A stretch of 21,817 nt of DNA from assembly GCA_028717165.1 (NCBI GenBank), contig JAQUOK010000010.1:1-21817 (forward strand). The letters are read 5' to 3'. Shown one piece after another: positions 6,278 through 15,500 of the stretch. Origin of the DNA: Victivallaceae bacterium. Lineage in GTDB: Bacteria; Verrucomicrobiota; Lentisphaeria; Victivallales; Victivallaceae. The first letter of the stretch is position 1, and each line of letters begins with the position of its first letter. The notes beneath the pieces are model-generated. The model saw only the letters and a program-made list of their open reading frames with translations. It ran no database searches and was not told the origin of the DNA. A program made the translations under genes and the position numbers.

Positions 6278-7528
6278 TTACCAGACTTTGAAGAGGTCTT
6301 CAACACCCTGTTTCATATATTCATTTTTCGGAAAGAAAACACAACTGTAAGAAAACAATATGCTGCCTTTGACAGTTTTGTATTTCGCGTTACAACGCAG
6401 CTGATCAGCGAGTTCACGACGGTTTTTCCAGGCCCGCGAAGACCCCAGGCGGTAAACCGCCTGGCCGGTATAAAGATCGACCTGCGTATTCTTTACCTGC
6501 TCCGCCCACCAGTCCAGCAGGGCGGCGTAAGGCGCCGCCTCATGCGAAAACTCCCAGTAAAGCTGCGGCGTTATATAATCCACCCAGCCCTCCTTTATCC
6601 AGCGGCGGCTGTCCGCAAACTGGTCGTAAAAGGACTGTGCCCCTGTGCTCAATGAGCCTGCCGGATTGTTTTTCCGGTTGGCCCATATCCCGAACGGGCT
6701 GATGCCGAATTTCACTTTGCGCCCGGATGACTTCAGACATTCATGAACTTCGCTGACCATACGGTTTACATTTTCCCGGCGCCAGTCGTCGGAGGACAGG
6801 TTTTCCGGATTGTTCTTTGCGCAGGTTTCCGCATCTATACTGCCGATGCCGGAATAGGGATAAAAATAATCATCGAAATGGATGGCGTCCACCTCATAGC
6901 TGACGACAATTTCCCTGACGGTAGCCACGATGAATTTTATTACTTCCGGTTCCCCCGGATTCAGGATGAGCTGGTAAGAATCGTCGGCGAGAGGTATTTC
7001 CAGAACCAGTTCCGGGTGCCGGCGGGCGAAGTTCCCCGGCGCCAGGGTTTGCAGGTAATCGGCCTTGCGCAGAGGTGTCGAACCGCTTACCCGGTAAGGA
7101 TTCAGCCAGGCGTGAAATTCCAGACCGTATTTATGAGCGGCTTTAATCATAAATTTCAGCGGGTCGAAACCGGGAATATCCTCCCCTTCCCTGCCGCTGA
7201 GATAACGTGACCACGGGTTCAGTGCGGATTTATAAAAGGCGTCATTACTGGGGCGCACCTGGAAAATAAGCGTATTGAAATTATTTTCCGCCAGATTGCT
7301 GACGACTTCAAGGAATTCCTGCCGAAAGGAATTTCGTTTTTTATGCTTATGGAAATCAATATTGCCGACCGTGGCAACCCATACCCCGCGAACTTTCTGC
7401 CGCCCCGCTTTGCCGCGCAATATTTCAGTACCGCCCGCGACCGTGGCAACAGCAAGCAGAAGCAGCAGGAGTAAAACAATAATTGCGGAATATAAATATT
7501 GCTCCGGAACCGACGAAATATAATCCAT
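6278..7528 (-). CDS. GHL10/DUF187 glycoside hydrolase-like protein (DigH/YddW family)
   Basis: This 416-residue protein has one N-terminal hydrophobic segment (about 13-33) acting as signal anchor, so the catalytic part is extracytoplasmic. The family signature is clear: RGVWVATVGNIDF (47-59), NTLIFQVRPSNDAFYKSALNPWS (85-107), FHAWLNPYRV (138-147), DAIHFDDYFYP (214-224) and FGISPFGIW. The adjacent Asp pair D219-D220 and the WLNPYR motif are typical of glycosyl-hydrolase-like 10 proteins. E. coli DigH (YddW) of this family cleaves denuded peptidoglycan glycans at division, so a peptidoglycan role is plausible here. There is no lipobox cysteine. AAGGA lies 8 nt upstream of the ATG, and arfB ends 12 nt before it, so the two form an operon. 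It converges on xseA. Confidence 0.88.
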   Translation of the reverse strand: MDYISSVPEQYLYSAIIVLLLLLLLAVATVAGGTEILRGKAGRQKVRGVWVATVGNIDFHKHKKRNSFRQEFLEVVSNLAENNFNTLIFQVRPSNDAFYKSALNPWSRYLSGREGEDIPGFDPLKFMIKAAHKYGLEFHAWLNPYRVSGSTPLRKADYLQTLAPGNFARRHPELVLEIPLADDSYQLILNPGEPEVIKFIVATVREIVVSYEVDAIHFDDYFYPYSGIGSIDAETCAKNNPENLSSDDWRRENVNRMVSEVHECLKSSGRKVKFGISPFGIWANRKNNPAGSLSTGAQSFYDQFADSRRWIKEGWVDYITPQLYWEFSHEAAPYAALLDWWAEQVKNTQVDLYTGQAVYRLGSSRAWKNRRELADQLRCNAKYKTVKGSILFSYSCVFFPKNEYMKQGVEDLFKVW

Positions 7529-7540
7529 ATGAATAATTCC

Positions 7541-7969
7541 TTAAATTTGCTCCGAAGACGGTTTTCCGCTCCGTAGTTTTTTAGTCAAAGCGCGTTTCTT
7601 TTTGTTTTCAAGGCGGCGTTGAACTGAACCGGCGGTCGGCCTGGTCGGGCGGCGTTTTTTGGGAGGATACAGCTGGTTAAGAATAAGCTTTTTCAGGCGT
7701 TCCGCCGCGTCAAGACGATTTTTCTCGCGGTTGCGCGAGCGGCGCGCTTCAATGAGAATTTCGCCGTCCCCGGTCAAACGCGCCCGGTGCCGTTTCATGA
7801 GCCGCTCCTTAAGGTCAGGCGGCAGAGCTTCCGAAGCCCGCAGATTATAACGCAGACGTACGGCGGTCGCCACTTTGTTGACATGCTGTCCGCCCGGACC
7901 GGAAGCGAGAAAAAATTCCTCCTTCAGTTCCTCATCGGGAATAACGATATTCCGAGTAATAGAAAGCAT
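7541..7969 (-). CDS. arfB: Alternative ribosome-rescue factor ArfB / peptidyl-tRNA hydrolase (YaeJ)
   Basis: This 142-residue protein rescues stalled ribosomes by hydrolysing peptidyl-tRNA. The catalytic GGQ motif is in FFLASGPGGQHVNKVATAVRLR (G26-G27-Q28). The following VRLRYNLRASEALP and RRSRNREKNRLDAAERL segments are standard for the ArfB domain. The C-terminus (about 105-142) is a long basic tail, KKRRPTRPTAGSVQRRLENKK-like, of the kind that enters the empty mRNA channel. That tail and the short length separate it from RF1 and RF2. It starts at 7969 with AGG 8 nt upstream. A promoter-like pair lies at 8017-8044. The downstream glycosidase is co-transcribed, which has no obvious functional meaning. 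Confidence 0.94.
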   Translation of the reverse strand: MLSITRNIVIPDEELKEEFFLASGPGGQHVNKVATAVRLRYNLRASEALPPDLKERLMKRHRARLTGDGEILIEARRSRNREKNRLDAAERLKKLILNQLYPPKKRRPTRPTAGSVQRRLENKKKRALTKKLRSGKPSSEQI

Positions 7970-8016
7970 CCCTTTTAACCTGCATACAGTGGGTTTTACC
8001 GTTCAACAACAAAACT

Positions 8017-8044
8017 AATTTATGACTTATAATTGAACTGTCAA
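8017..8044 (-). promoter_or_regulatory. Sigma-70-like promoter for arfB
   Basis: On the minus strand 8044-8039 reads TTGACA, an exact -35 consensus. A 16-nt spacer is followed by TAAATT (8022-8017), a 4/6 match to the -10. It sits about 48 nt upstream of the arfB start in the only sizeable gap between the glycan operon and arfB, so arfB is probably transcribed independently of that operon. Confidence 0.5.
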
Positions 8045-8080
8045 GCGGTAAAGCATATAAAAGCCGTTTGGGAAATGACG

Positions 8081-9283
8081 CTAAGGGTATATCATGGACA
8101 GTTTTTCGAGCTCGAAAGCGATTACTGTTGCTATGGGCGCGTTTGTCCAGCCGGAATAAATGCTGTCCGCCCCGCCTTCGTAACGGTTGCCTCCGCCCCA
8201 TGATTTCAGTTTCAGGTCATACATCCCCCGCCAGCAGCCGTAAAGATGAGTTTCGGGCGATTTGTCCTGAATCCTCAGAAGCAGTTCCAGCGCTTTTCGG
8301 TAAGCTCCTAAATAACGTTCATCATGCGTCAGGGCGTAAAGAATATGCAATCCGAACACCGCCCAGTTCTGAGTATATATAATATCGACGAGATGTTCGC
8401 CGACCGGGGCTTCCCGACACCATTCGCTGGGAATACTGCCGGAAGGCAGCTGCGCGGCAACAAGCCTGTCCGCCGAATAACGGGCGGTATTTTCCAGGCG
8501 TTTGTCCTGCAGAAAGGCGGCGGCAAGTGAAATGCCGATAACAATATAGGCATGTTCACTGGTCGTAAAACTGTCACGGGCGGCTTCAAGCCAGGCGTTA
8601 TAATTCATGATCGCCTGCCGGTATTTTTCGTCTCCGGACTCCCGCCAGGCAAAGGCGAAAGCTCCGCAGGCCAGAGCCCCCCAGTGCGGGCTTTTCAGTT
8701 CGCCCTGCCAGATAAAGCGGGCGTCGTTTTTTTCCACTTCCGGGAACTGATGCCGGAAAGCCTCTTCCATAACGGAGGCCAACTGCATGGAACTTGCAGC
8801 GAGATCAAATTCGGCGTCGAATTCAGGCGCGATCCGCGCTATGAGCAGCGGAATCATACAATTCCAGGCATTATCATCAAAATATATTACCTGATGCCAC
8901 TGTTCATGGCTCCAGCGCCAGGCGCCCTGCGGACAGCCTTCATGCCGGGTATTCCGCATGCCGCTGCGCCGGTAAAGATAGCGCAGAATATTCTCCGCGG
9001 TCCGGTAGTATTTCTCCGCACCGAACACTTTGTGCGCCAGCAGAAACAACAATGCGGTTTCGAAACAGCAGTCCGGCCGCCGGTGTTCAATAATGCTGAA
9101 ATCACCGTGAAGCACCCACGCGGGAAAAGTTTCATATATTTTTTTCAGCGCAGTATTGGATTCCGTCAGGACGACGCGTTCCCCTACTCCCCAGGCGCCA
9201 TCGTTCGGGTCCATTATGCCGGAGTTCTCAAACCACTGAATATTCGCCTTCAGGCTTTCTTCAAGTTCTTTTCTTTGCAACAT
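8081..9283 (-). CDS. Putative (alpha/alpha)-barrel glycosidase-like protein
   Basis: This 400-residue protein has no signal peptide. Repeated helix pairs with tryptophan- and aspartate-rich connections suggest a six-hairpin (alpha/alpha)6 barrel, as in GH76, GH88, GH105 and AGE-type enzymes. Distinct motifs are GAWRWSHEQWHQVIYFDDNAWN (120-141), with an adjacent Asp pair D136-D137 of the kind that is catalytic in GH76, plus KSPHWGALACGAFAFAWRESGDEKY and IIYTQNWAVFGLHILYAL. I cannot assign a numbered family. It is the last gene of the five-gene minus-strand operon, 25 nt after the URO-D-like gene, with AAGGA about 10 nt before the ATG. As a leaderless protein it probably acts on imported oligosaccharides. 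Epimerase or lyase activity is not excluded. Confidence 0.7.
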   Translation of the reverse strand: MLQRKELEESLKANIQWFENSGIMDPNDGAWGVGERVVLTESNTALKKIYETFPAWVLHGDFSIIEHRRPDCCFETALLFLLAHKVFGAEKYYRTAENILRYLYRRSGMRNTRHEGCPQGAWRWSHEQWHQVIYFDDNAWNCMIPLLIARIAPEFDAEFDLAASSMQLASVMEEAFRHQFPEVEKNDARFIWQGELKSPHWGALACGAFAFAWRESGDEKYRQAIMNYNAWLEAARDSFTTSEHAYIVIGISLAAAFLQDKRLENTARYSADRLVAAQLPSGSIPSEWCREAPVGEHLVDIIYTQNWAVFGLHILYALTHDERYLGAYRKALELLLRIQDKSPETHLYGCWRGMYDLKLKSWGGGNRYEGGADSIYSGWTNAPIATVIAFELEKLSMIYP

Positions 9284-9308
9284 TTTTTATCAGTCCTTTT
9301 TTCTCTTT

Positions 9309-10373
9309 TTACAAGGCAATCCGCGGCAGATTCCAGTATTTCCTGTAGGCGTTCACCATTGCCAGATAATTTATCGGCGGCACGCTGTCCGTGATCGCGT
9401 TACTGGCTGTAAACACATGCCCGCCGTTGCCCAAACCCTCTTCCAGACATTTTACCGTCGCCTGTTCAATTTCTGCCGGCGACGCAAAACTCAAGGTATT
9501 ACCGCAGTCCATATTCCCCAGAAAAGTTATCCGGTCCCCGTACCCTTCTTTCAGCCGTTTCAGTTCCATGCCGGCAAAAAGGTCGATCTCAAGATAACCG
9601 TCAACGCCGGAATTTATAAGGAAAGCGTCAATAGCATTCCATAGATTCCCGTCGCTCGCATTGATCACGAAACCGCCGCGGCGGTGAATTTCGTCGGAAA
9701 GCTTCTTGAGTTCCGGCGCGATAAATTCCCGATAGCAGGCAGGCGAAATCAGCGGGGCGTTCCCGGCAAAATCGCCGCCGATCCCGATAAACCCGATATC
9801 CAGGCCGGAATAGGTTTCGACCAGCAGTTCCGCCTCCCGGGTGGCAAGGGCAAAATGTTCCCGCGCCACCTCCGGAGCCAGCAGTATCGTCTGCATCAGC
9901 TCGCAGTCCGTCCATATTCCATGTTTATAAGCCGGAGCTATAATCGGAAATTGAACTTTCCGCCGTTCCATTTCTTCCCGCAGCAATTCGTAGATCAGGA
10001 ACTGTTCTTTGTTAACCGCTCCGGCGGACTGCCGTCTTTCCCGGTTTCTCCGGTCAACTTCCGCGACCGGATCGTCGGGAGAGGTTTCGGCCGCAGCTTC
10101 GTTCCGGGGCGCCTCGACGGACGGCGGATTGCTGATCACATATATCAGGTCGTGCCCGAAAAATTCCGCGATATCCAGATAATCGACGGCAAGCTGCCGT
10201 ACCGCGCCCTGCCAGCCCTGTTCCCGGACGCATTCATCCCAATGCAGCAGGGCACACGGGCGCCCCAGCGCCGCCGCGGTAATATCACGGGAATACAGGC
10301 AATACTCGAAACACGGCGTCCGGTCAGGAGTTTTATGTCCGAACACATTCAATACTCTTTCAAGATGTTCCAT
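9309..10373 (-). CDS. Uroporphyrinogen-decarboxylase-family (MtaA/CmuA-like) protein
   Basis: This 354-residue cytoplasmic TIM-barrel protein belongs to the URO-D superfamily. It begins with RVLNVFGHKTPDRTPCFE, typical of this group. The core has LDIGFIGIGGDFAGNAPLISPACYREFIAPELKKLSDEIHRRGG (191-234), GVDGYLEIDLFAGMELKRLKEGYGDRITFLGNMDCG and a closing FTASNAITDSVPPINYLAMVNAYRKY. The segment before GVDGYLEID, where corrinoid methyltransferases usually carry a zinc-binding H-x-C-G, reads INASDGN (237-243), so that zinc site is absent. It is therefore neither heme HemE nor an obvious methyltransferase. No corrinoid protein is encoded in the operon. Its place between a GH20-like and an (alpha/alpha)-barrel gene (gaps of 18 and 25 nt) suggests a carbohydrate-linked role that I cannot name. 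Confidence 0.82.
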   Translation of the reverse strand: MEHLERVLNVFGHKTPDRTPCFEYCLYSRDITAAALGRPCALLHWDECVREQGWQGAVRQLAVDYLDIAEFFGHDLIYVISNPPSVEAPRNEAAAETSPDDPVAEVDRRNRERRQSAGAVNKEQFLIYELLREEMERRKVQFPIIAPAYKHGIWTDCELMQTILLAPEVAREHFALATREAELLVETYSGLDIGFIGIGGDFAGNAPLISPACYREFIAPELKKLSDEIHRRGGFVINASDGNLWNAIDAFLINSGVDGYLEIDLFAGMELKRLKEGYGDRITFLGNMDCGNTLSFASPAEIEQATVKCLEEGLGNGGHVFTASNAITDSVPPINYLAMVNAYRKYWNLPRIAL

Positions 10374-10391
10374 TTTTCAATAACTCTCTTT

Positions 10392-12509
10392 TTAATAACG
10401 TTTCGACAGAAATGTCGCCGGGGAAAGCGGCGCATCCAAGCCGCAGTTTTTTACCGGAACAACGTTCCTGAACCAGAATTCGAGTTCCTTATACAGGGCC
10501 GGTAATTCTTCCGTATCGTATTTACGGTAAGCAGCCGGCAGGTTCCCGCCGATACCGCTGTAAAATTGTCCGATCTTTCCGCAGTATGCTTTTATTTCCG
10601 CCAGCAGTTTTTCCGCTTTAACCATAGCTTCATCCGCTTTCGCCCGCCTGCCGCGGCGCATTGCGGAACAAATTACTGAACTCAGCCGAACAAGCCGGGT
10701 GAATTTTTTATATAATTCAGCGATAAACAGATAATGCCGCGCATTGACCGCAAAAAGTTCCGCGGCTCCGGAACAATGCGGCCCGGACGCGGCTTGCGCA
10801 AGGACGATCGCCTGTCCGGTTTTGCGCTTTATAAGATCGTATTTGCGCTTTATTTCAGCGGCGCTGAACTTTTCCAGCAGGATCATTATATTCTGGAAAC
10901 TTACTTTCCAGCCGAAACAGGTATCCGGTATCTTACTCAGCGCTACTACTTCGTCCATAAGCAATACCGCCGCCGTCATCCGTTCCGCCGATGCGGAACC
11001 GTAAAACGCCTTGACAATATTTTCCACGGACTGCCGGAAGCCTGCCGTCCCGCTCCACATGGCGCGCGCGGCAAACGTCAGTTCCAGTTCCCCGCCTTCG
11101 AAACGGCTCTGGAAAACATTTCCTTTCCGGCCCGCGGCGGCAATGCTTTTAAGCGTATTCCATAAAAATTCGCATTTATCATAACCGCCGCCCTGGGGGA
11201 AACCGCTGAAATTCTGATAAGTCCACTGCCAGACATCAGCAAAACCTTTTTCTCTCCAGTTCCGTTCCTGGGAAACAATTCTTTCTTCAAGTTCCTCATA
11301 ACCGGCGGCCCCGCCGTCAAAAATATTGGAGAAAGGCACCCAGGGAATGACCTTGCCGACGGTTCCGGGAAGCAGGCAGGAAACAATATCGGCGCCCGTC
11401 CGCATGTAATCGGTAACTACCGGAATTTTCATATTGCCCCACCCGTTTTCATCCATGACGGCGGAGGTAAGGTTGACAAGCGTCGCCAGCGTCCGGGAAG
11501 GATCGGCGCCCTCGGCGGCATCAAAACCATGGATGGCAATGCCGTCCGGCCTGATCCCGGCCTCCTGATTAAGCCTGATGAACTTCGCTATCATCTGGTT
11601 ATAGAAGTTCCGGGAAGCGGCCTTATTCATGTCTTCCACCCTGAGCGGGCACATGCCGTGAACGCCTTTGCGCGCATAGGTAATACTCGTATCGGCGCAT
11701 TCGGGATGACGGTCGAGAAAACTTTTCCGGTATCCGAGAATATGCTCAAAACCCTCTTCAGGAAGAGGGAAACCGCAGAAAGGAAAGGGCATAATGAGCC
11801 AGTAGACAGCAATTCCCCGCAGATGCGCGTAATCCGCAAGCCTGCGGACATCGGCCCAGCTCAATTTGTCCCGTGCCAGTTTCCCCGCATACACTATATA
11901 AGCGTTAAGACCGTTCTTAGACATCCAGTCCAGCTGCATAACAGCATTTTCGAGGTTTGTCGATACGGATTCGGGATTCGAGGCATGTATGCCGCGCGTT
12001 TCCGGCAGGGAATGCCCGGCAATATCCAGGCCGCTGAAAATTGAATCTATATTGCATGTCCTGTTGATCCGTTCATGGTCGATCCCCAGTTTCCGCAGCA
12101 GAGACGTGGCCGGAAATGCGGTAAACCCGGCTCTATCTTCCAGCAGCCGATAAACGCCGCGAAACATGCCCGCAACAGTTCCGCCGGTGATTATTACCCG
12201 CTGACAGGAATGGGCCTGAACAGTCTTCACCGCGAAACCGTCGCTGCCGGCAGGAATGGAAACGCGTTTCTCCCGCAGCAGAGCGGCTATCCCGGCATGA
12301 AATTCCGGCATACCGACATAAACAGCGTTACCGAAAGGAGCGCATTCCGGCGCATCCAGAACGGGCATTTCAACACCTGTCGCCCGGCATATATATTTTT
12401 TCAGTTCTTCCGCCGCGAGGCGGTCGGATGCAGTTTTTCCGGGAATTATGTTCCAGCTTTCCTGAGACGAAGGCTGATTTTTTCGGGTTTTCAAATCGAC
12501 TGCTGACAT
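10392..12509 (-). CDS. GH20/GH67N-like domain protein with putative TIM-barrel glycosidase
   Basis: This 705-residue protein has no signal peptide. Residues 20-140 resemble the N-terminal domain shared by GH20, GH67 and DUF4838 proteins: AAEELKKYICRATGVEMPV (32-50), NAVYVG, DGFAVKTV and the G-G-T-V-A-G-M-F-R-G-V-Y-R-L-L-E-D turn (109-125), which matches the family I-x-G-x-x-x-G-x-x-x-G-V-Y-x-F-L-E pattern. A barrel-like region of about 150-480 contains MSKNGLNAYIVYAG, RGIAVYWLIMPFPF, DGIAIHGFDAAEG (322-334) and VWQWTYQNFSGFPQGGGY. The GH20 catalytic H-x-G-G-D-E is not present, so activity and specificity are uncertain. The C-terminal third is helical. The ATG follows AAGGAAGG and lies 2 nt after the upstream stop, so it is translationally coupled. 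Confidence 0.68.
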   Translation of the reverse strand: MSAVDLKTRKNQPSSQESWNIIPGKTASDRLAAEELKKYICRATGVEMPVLDAPECAPFGNAVYVGMPEFHAGIAALLREKRVSIPAGSDGFAVKTVQAHSCQRVIITGGTVAGMFRGVYRLLEDRAGFTAFPATSLLRKLGIDHERINRTCNIDSIFSGLDIAGHSLPETRGIHASNPESVSTNLENAVMQLDWMSKNGLNAYIVYAGKLARDKLSWADVRRLADYAHLRGIAVYWLIMPFPFCGFPLPEEGFEHILGYRKSFLDRHPECADTSITYARKGVHGMCPLRVEDMNKAASRNFYNQMIAKFIRLNQEAGIRPDGIAIHGFDAAEGADPSRTLATLVNLTSAVMDENGWGNMKIPVVTDYMRTGADIVSCLLPGTVGKVIPWVPFSNIFDGGAAGYEELEERIVSQERNWREKGFADVWQWTYQNFSGFPQGGGYDKCEFLWNTLKSIAAAGRKGNVFQSRFEGGELELTFAARAMWSGTAGFRQSVENIVKAFYGSASAERMTAAVLLMDEVVALSKIPDTCFGWKVSFQNIMILLEKFSAAEIKRKYDLIKRKTGQAIVLAQAASGPHCSGAAELFAVNARHYLFIAELYKKFTRLVRLSSVICSAMRRGRRAKADEAMVKAEKLLAEIKAYCGKIGQFYSGIGGNLPAAYRKYDTEELPALYKELEFWFRNVVPVKNCGLDAPLSPATFLSKRY

Positions 12510-12511
12510 CC

Positions 12512-15500
12512 TTATTTTTCCTTCCTTAAAATTTTCAGTGGTTGACTATTTCTTTTTACTATTGCAACGGCCTGCCTGCCGTTCATGAGATTTACCGCTC
12601 TGATCTGCCATTCTCCGCCGGGGTCGTTCGCGGCCGGATCCAGTTTTCCGCTGAACCTGCCCCCCGCCACCGCGATATTTTTCCCGTATTCCTTAAGTTC
12701 CCCTGCCGGGCCGCACACGGAAATCTCGACTGGGAATTCATCCGCAATTATTTCGCCCTTGAGGTTACGGATGCTGACGTCATAATTTATTCGCGCAGAT
12801 CCGGCGACGGTTTTCGCGGTAATGGTTACCGCTCCCGGCTCCTGCGGGGAAAAAACCAGGATTTTGCCGTCTCCCGGCCTTAGATCAGTACGGTAACACT
12901 GCTCCGGCAGCTTAAGTTTCCGGCCTTCCAGAAGATCGTAAACAAAATAATTCAGGGCATTAAGCTTTATTTCGGCGCGTTCACTTTGCTTTTGGTTATC
13001 ATTTATTATAAAAAGATAAACCGAAGCCTGACTCCTGAGCGTAAAGAGAATAATGCGCGGGTTATCAGTCCAGGCAAATTTTTCGGTTTCCTTCAGCAGT
13101 CCGGGGAGTTCTTTTTTTACCAGCTGCGAAGTCACGGCATAAAGCGGCTCGCGGTTTCTTTGCTTAGCTTTCAGCAATTCCAGCCAGTGATCGAACTTAA
13201 CAGCGGTTTTGCGTATCCCGGCTATTTCAATCGTAGTGTCGGCATCGGCGTATACGATTCCGCCTCCGGAAATGAATTTTTTTATTTTGCCGCTGACCTC
13301 TGCAGGCAAGTCCGTAATCCTTACCAGCAGGAGAGACTGGTAACCGTCAAGTTCGCCCGCCGCAATATTGTGCTCATAAACGATATCCACCGGCAGATGG
13401 GCCCGAAGCAGAGCATAATAGGCTTCCTCCAGCCGGTGCCAGTTAAGCCAGGCTTTGTAACTGACTTTTTCCCAGCTGACAGGCGTCAGGAAAAATTCCG
13501 TAGTCCTGGAACGAAGCAACGCTATTTTTCCTTTATTGGGCCTGAGCTTTGCCAGCAACGGGCCGTATTTGATCAGCATCCGGTTCAATTTCCTGATTTC
13601 CTCCCAAGTCTCCGTCCCCGGAAGAAACCAGGGGAAATTATAGGCGCTGTAACAAAAATAGCCGATCCCCTGGATGCCGGAGGCAAGCGCCAGGAAAACC
13701 TGTTCGCGGATATCGGACGGTGCGATGATCCCGGGAGCGTTTTTGACCGGCGAAATCATTTTATGGGTCTGCAGGAGAGCCCAGATCGGTTTCCCGATGA
13801 CATTGGCGTTATGCGTCGACAGTACCAGCGGAATAATGAGGAAAGAGTCGGAACAACTGTGATAAATATCGGTCCAGGCAATATCCTGGGCGGCATACCA
13901 TAACCTGTCGTCCACGGCTTTAGCGGGAAGCCCAGCCCAGGCGTTTACCGAACAGGTCAGGATTCCGGGTTTTTCTTTTTTGGCGGAAGCGGCAACAAGG
14001 CGGCTGTAAGAAGCAAGCGACTCGCATTTAAAATCCATCCATTTTATCCATAAATCTTTATTATTGCCGTTCTTATCCGGTTCAACCGGAGGCTCCGCCG
14101 CATATTTTTGCCTGAACATTTCAAGCGCCGGACGACTGTAATCGCCGCACGAGAAAGTCGGTTCGCTTTCAAAGGCAATCCCCCTGAACGAGGGAAACGC
14201 GGCAAGCTGCCGGACAATCTTTCCGACGTCCGCCGCCGTTCTTTGCCGGTAACCGGGATTGCAATAGGAAAATTTATCGATCGGCTTGCCCGCCGCATCC
14301 GTCATTTGCCATTCCGGATGCCGGGCAACCGGCGGCCTGAGCAGGTGTGCGAACATACCGAAACCATATTTCGAGGCCATATCCCAGAATTCTTTTTCTT
14401 CAGCGCCTGCCATGTTGAATCCCAGACTGACGTCATGGGCCGCCAGATCTTTGTACATCGCCTCCCATAATGCCGGGTAACGGGGCACGTTCGCCGTTGC
14501 CCAGACATGTATCGGATATTTTTCCCGGGAAGTAACGATATTTACTTCGCGGCGAACGAAATCAAGTGTCTCCTTTCCCTCTTGCAGTCCGACCTCGAAA
14601 CAGTATTTCCCCGGCCGGTATTTCCTGCGGTTGAAAGCGACTTTCAGAACTCTATCGCCGGAACCGGCGCTGCTTTCTCCTTCCTCCAGGACAATCCCGG
14701 CATTATCCCTGAATTTCCAGAAAAATTTCGCACCGCTTCCTGAAATTTTAATTTCCGCGGTAATTTTTTCCCCGGCAAGCCAGTTCTTTCGCGGCAGCGC
14801 GAAACTTAGCAGTTCCTTCCCGTAATTAATCCCGACCGTCGCCGTCAGATCCGCCGGTATTCCGCCGGGCGTTGAAATCCGGCAGCGCAAATCATATCCG
14901 CCCCGCGGACAGAACGGCGCCGGAATTTCGCAGGCAAAAGTGTTCCGGCCGGAAACGATATTGATTTCCCTGCTTAAACCGAACACTTTTTCGGAATAGC
15001 GGTAAAACTCCAGGGAAAGCATTCCCTTGCCGCGATAAGCCTGAGATTCAAAATCCGCGCTCACCGACGCTGTCCCACCCGCGGCCACTGCCGGAGCTAC
15101 GGTAAAGCGGCTTATATAACCGTTCAACCTGCCTGAAGACCATTTTATCAGGCGGCTGAAAAATTCTCCGCTGCCGTTCCATTTCTTATGTTCCGTCATG
15201 GTCGGGTCATAAGCGCCGCAGGCGAAAACCCCGCCCCGGCCGTAACGGTGATATGCCAAAAACGGCATAAGCTTTTCCCCGGCAGCAACCTTCAGAAATA
15301 TTTCCGCGTCCGGTTTCGGAGACATAACCTGGAAATTTTTCACAGGGTAACGCTTCCAGTCAAGTCCCGTCATTATTCCGGCAGGGGGGCAGATAACTGC
15401 CGCCGCGGCACATTTGACGGGCTTGGTTTCGCATCGCTTTACCGGCAGCAGCTTTTCCGGATACCCGGCTCCGAAACCGTATATTCCCCCCATTGCCAGA

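Noticed and set aside
8552..9394. Plus-strand frame of 280 codons opposite the (alpha/alpha)-barrel gene
   Set aside because: It is antisense to a gene with good motifs and ribosome site. Its composition looks like a codon shadow.
9309..10373. HemE (true uroporphyrinogen decarboxylase)
   Set aside because: It lacks the HemE N-terminal signature, has no heme genes nearby, and fits the divergent MtaA/CmuA-like branch better.
12986..13903. Plus-strand frame of 305 codons opposite the 1123-residue gene
   Set aside because: It overlaps the C-terminal half and barrel of the secreted protein and shows no domain or signal.
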